6,119 nucleotides of DNA. Source: Acidobacteriota bacterium (GTDB lineage Bacteria; Acidobacteriota; Terriglobia; Bryobacterales; JACQDG01). Positions 5,870 to 6,119 of the stretch are shown here, piece by piece. The notes under the pieces were generated by a model, which made no database searches, was not told the DNA's origin, and saw nothing but the letters and a program-made list of their open reading frames with translations. The translations under genes were made by a program, and so were the position numbers. Location: contig JACQDG010000456.1 of assembly GCA_016201185.1 (NCBI GenBank), positions 1-6,119 on the forward strand, read 5' to 3'. Numbering within the stretch: position 1 is the stretch's first letter; every line of letters begins with the position of its first letter.

Positions 5870-6119
5870 CGCTTTTCAAGGCTGATTGCAGCTTTTCCCC
5901 TAACAAACTCGTGGGCTGGGGCGAATGCGTGGATTCCGCTGCGGCAGGGCGGGGAACTGCCGGCGCCGCCGGAGGGGGCGCGGCGGGCCCTTCCCGCCGG
6001 CTCGTTTCGCCCACCGCCGGCTCTTCGGCCAGGTACTTGTCTTTCTTCAGCAGCGTCCGGTCCAGCGCCGCGTTGTACGCCGTCCAGACCCCCTCGATGT
6101 TCCGGTCGTTCTGGGTCGA
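5856..6119 (-). CDS. C-terminal end of an unrecognised protein with a Pro/Ala-rich tail (cut by right edge)
   Basis: A frame open from the right edge runs 87 codons to a TAG at 5856-5858. It has no start in the window because its beginning lies beyond 6119. Third codon positions are strongly G or C over the first 30 or so codons, as in the neighbouring genes, which supports real coding. The first part reads STQNDRNIEGVWTAYNAALD and continues RTLLKKDKYLAEEP; it looks folded and probably helical. From about residue 37 it turns into a low-complexity Pro/Ala-rich stretch (PAAPPPAAPAVPRPAAAES), ending LLGEKLQSALKSDDGS. I do not recognise the family; such tails are common as linkers or C-terminal extensions. 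It overlaps the BlaI-like start by 14 nt, so the two are probably translationally coupled and this gene, BlaI and M81 form one operon. Confidence 0.75.
   Translation of the reverse strand, partial: STQNDRNIEGVWTAYNAALDRTLLKKDKYLAEEPAVGETSRREGPAAPPPAAPAVPRPAAAESTHSPQPTSLLGEKLQSALKSDDGS

Noticed and set aside
5940..6005. GC-rich stretch with several GCCGGC-type inverted repeats
   Set aside because: It is explained by Pro/Ala/Arg codons in the low-complexity tail of the edge gene; no extended stem or T-run suggests a terminator or RNA.

Overview
The window is GC-rich, densely packed bacterial chromosomal DNA (by eye well above 60% G+C, with G or C dominating third codon positions). It has no RNA genes, CRISPR array, insertion sequence or other sign of a mobile element. 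A pairing of exported MlrC-like (M81) and M42-type peptidases with a BlaI-type repressor, next to a lepB-carA-carB run, would fit Acidobacteriota of the Solibacteres/Bryobacterales type. This assignment is inference from gene content; nothing in the window is diagnostic.

There are three transcription units. (1) On the minus strand, 1-1983: lepB (signal peptidase I), carA (carbamoyl-phosphate synthase small subunit) and the first 89 codons of carB, which runs off the left edge. The spacings are 22 bp and 1 bp, so this looks like one operon. carA most likely starts at a TTG with a good Shine-Dalgarno at 1394, not at the further-upstream ATG. (2) On the plus strand, 2031-3877: a DPM1/DPG-synthase-like family 2 glycosyltransferase, followed 11 bp later by an M42-family metallo-aminopeptidase that carries an apparent signal peptide. 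(3) On the minus strand, 3896-6119: the C-terminal end of an unrecognised protein with a Pro/Ala-rich tail (open at the right edge), a BlaI/MecI-type repressor overlapping it by 14 nt, and 12 bp further an exported M81 (MlrC-like) metallopeptidase.

Units 1 and 2 diverge from a 47-bp gap at 1984-2030, which must carry or sit next to both promoters. An extended -10-like element there would place the glycosyltransferase mRNA start at or next to its ATG. Units 2 and 3 converge, with 18 bp between stop codons and a short GC hairpin. No gene-free stretch exceeds 47 bp.

Functionally, unit 1 couples protein export (removal of signal peptides) to supply of carbamoyl phosphate for pyrimidines and arginine. 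Units 2 and 3 each end in a metallopeptidase with a predicted signal peptide, and the two genes face each other. That suggests extracytoplasmic peptide breakdown, with the M81 gene probably co-regulated with BlaI. No complete, clearly novel multi-gene system is visible. The most notable points are the BlaI-M81 pairing without an adjacent M56 sensor, the exported M42 enzyme with a Glu where the family usually has an Asp metal ligand, and the unidentified gene at the right edge.
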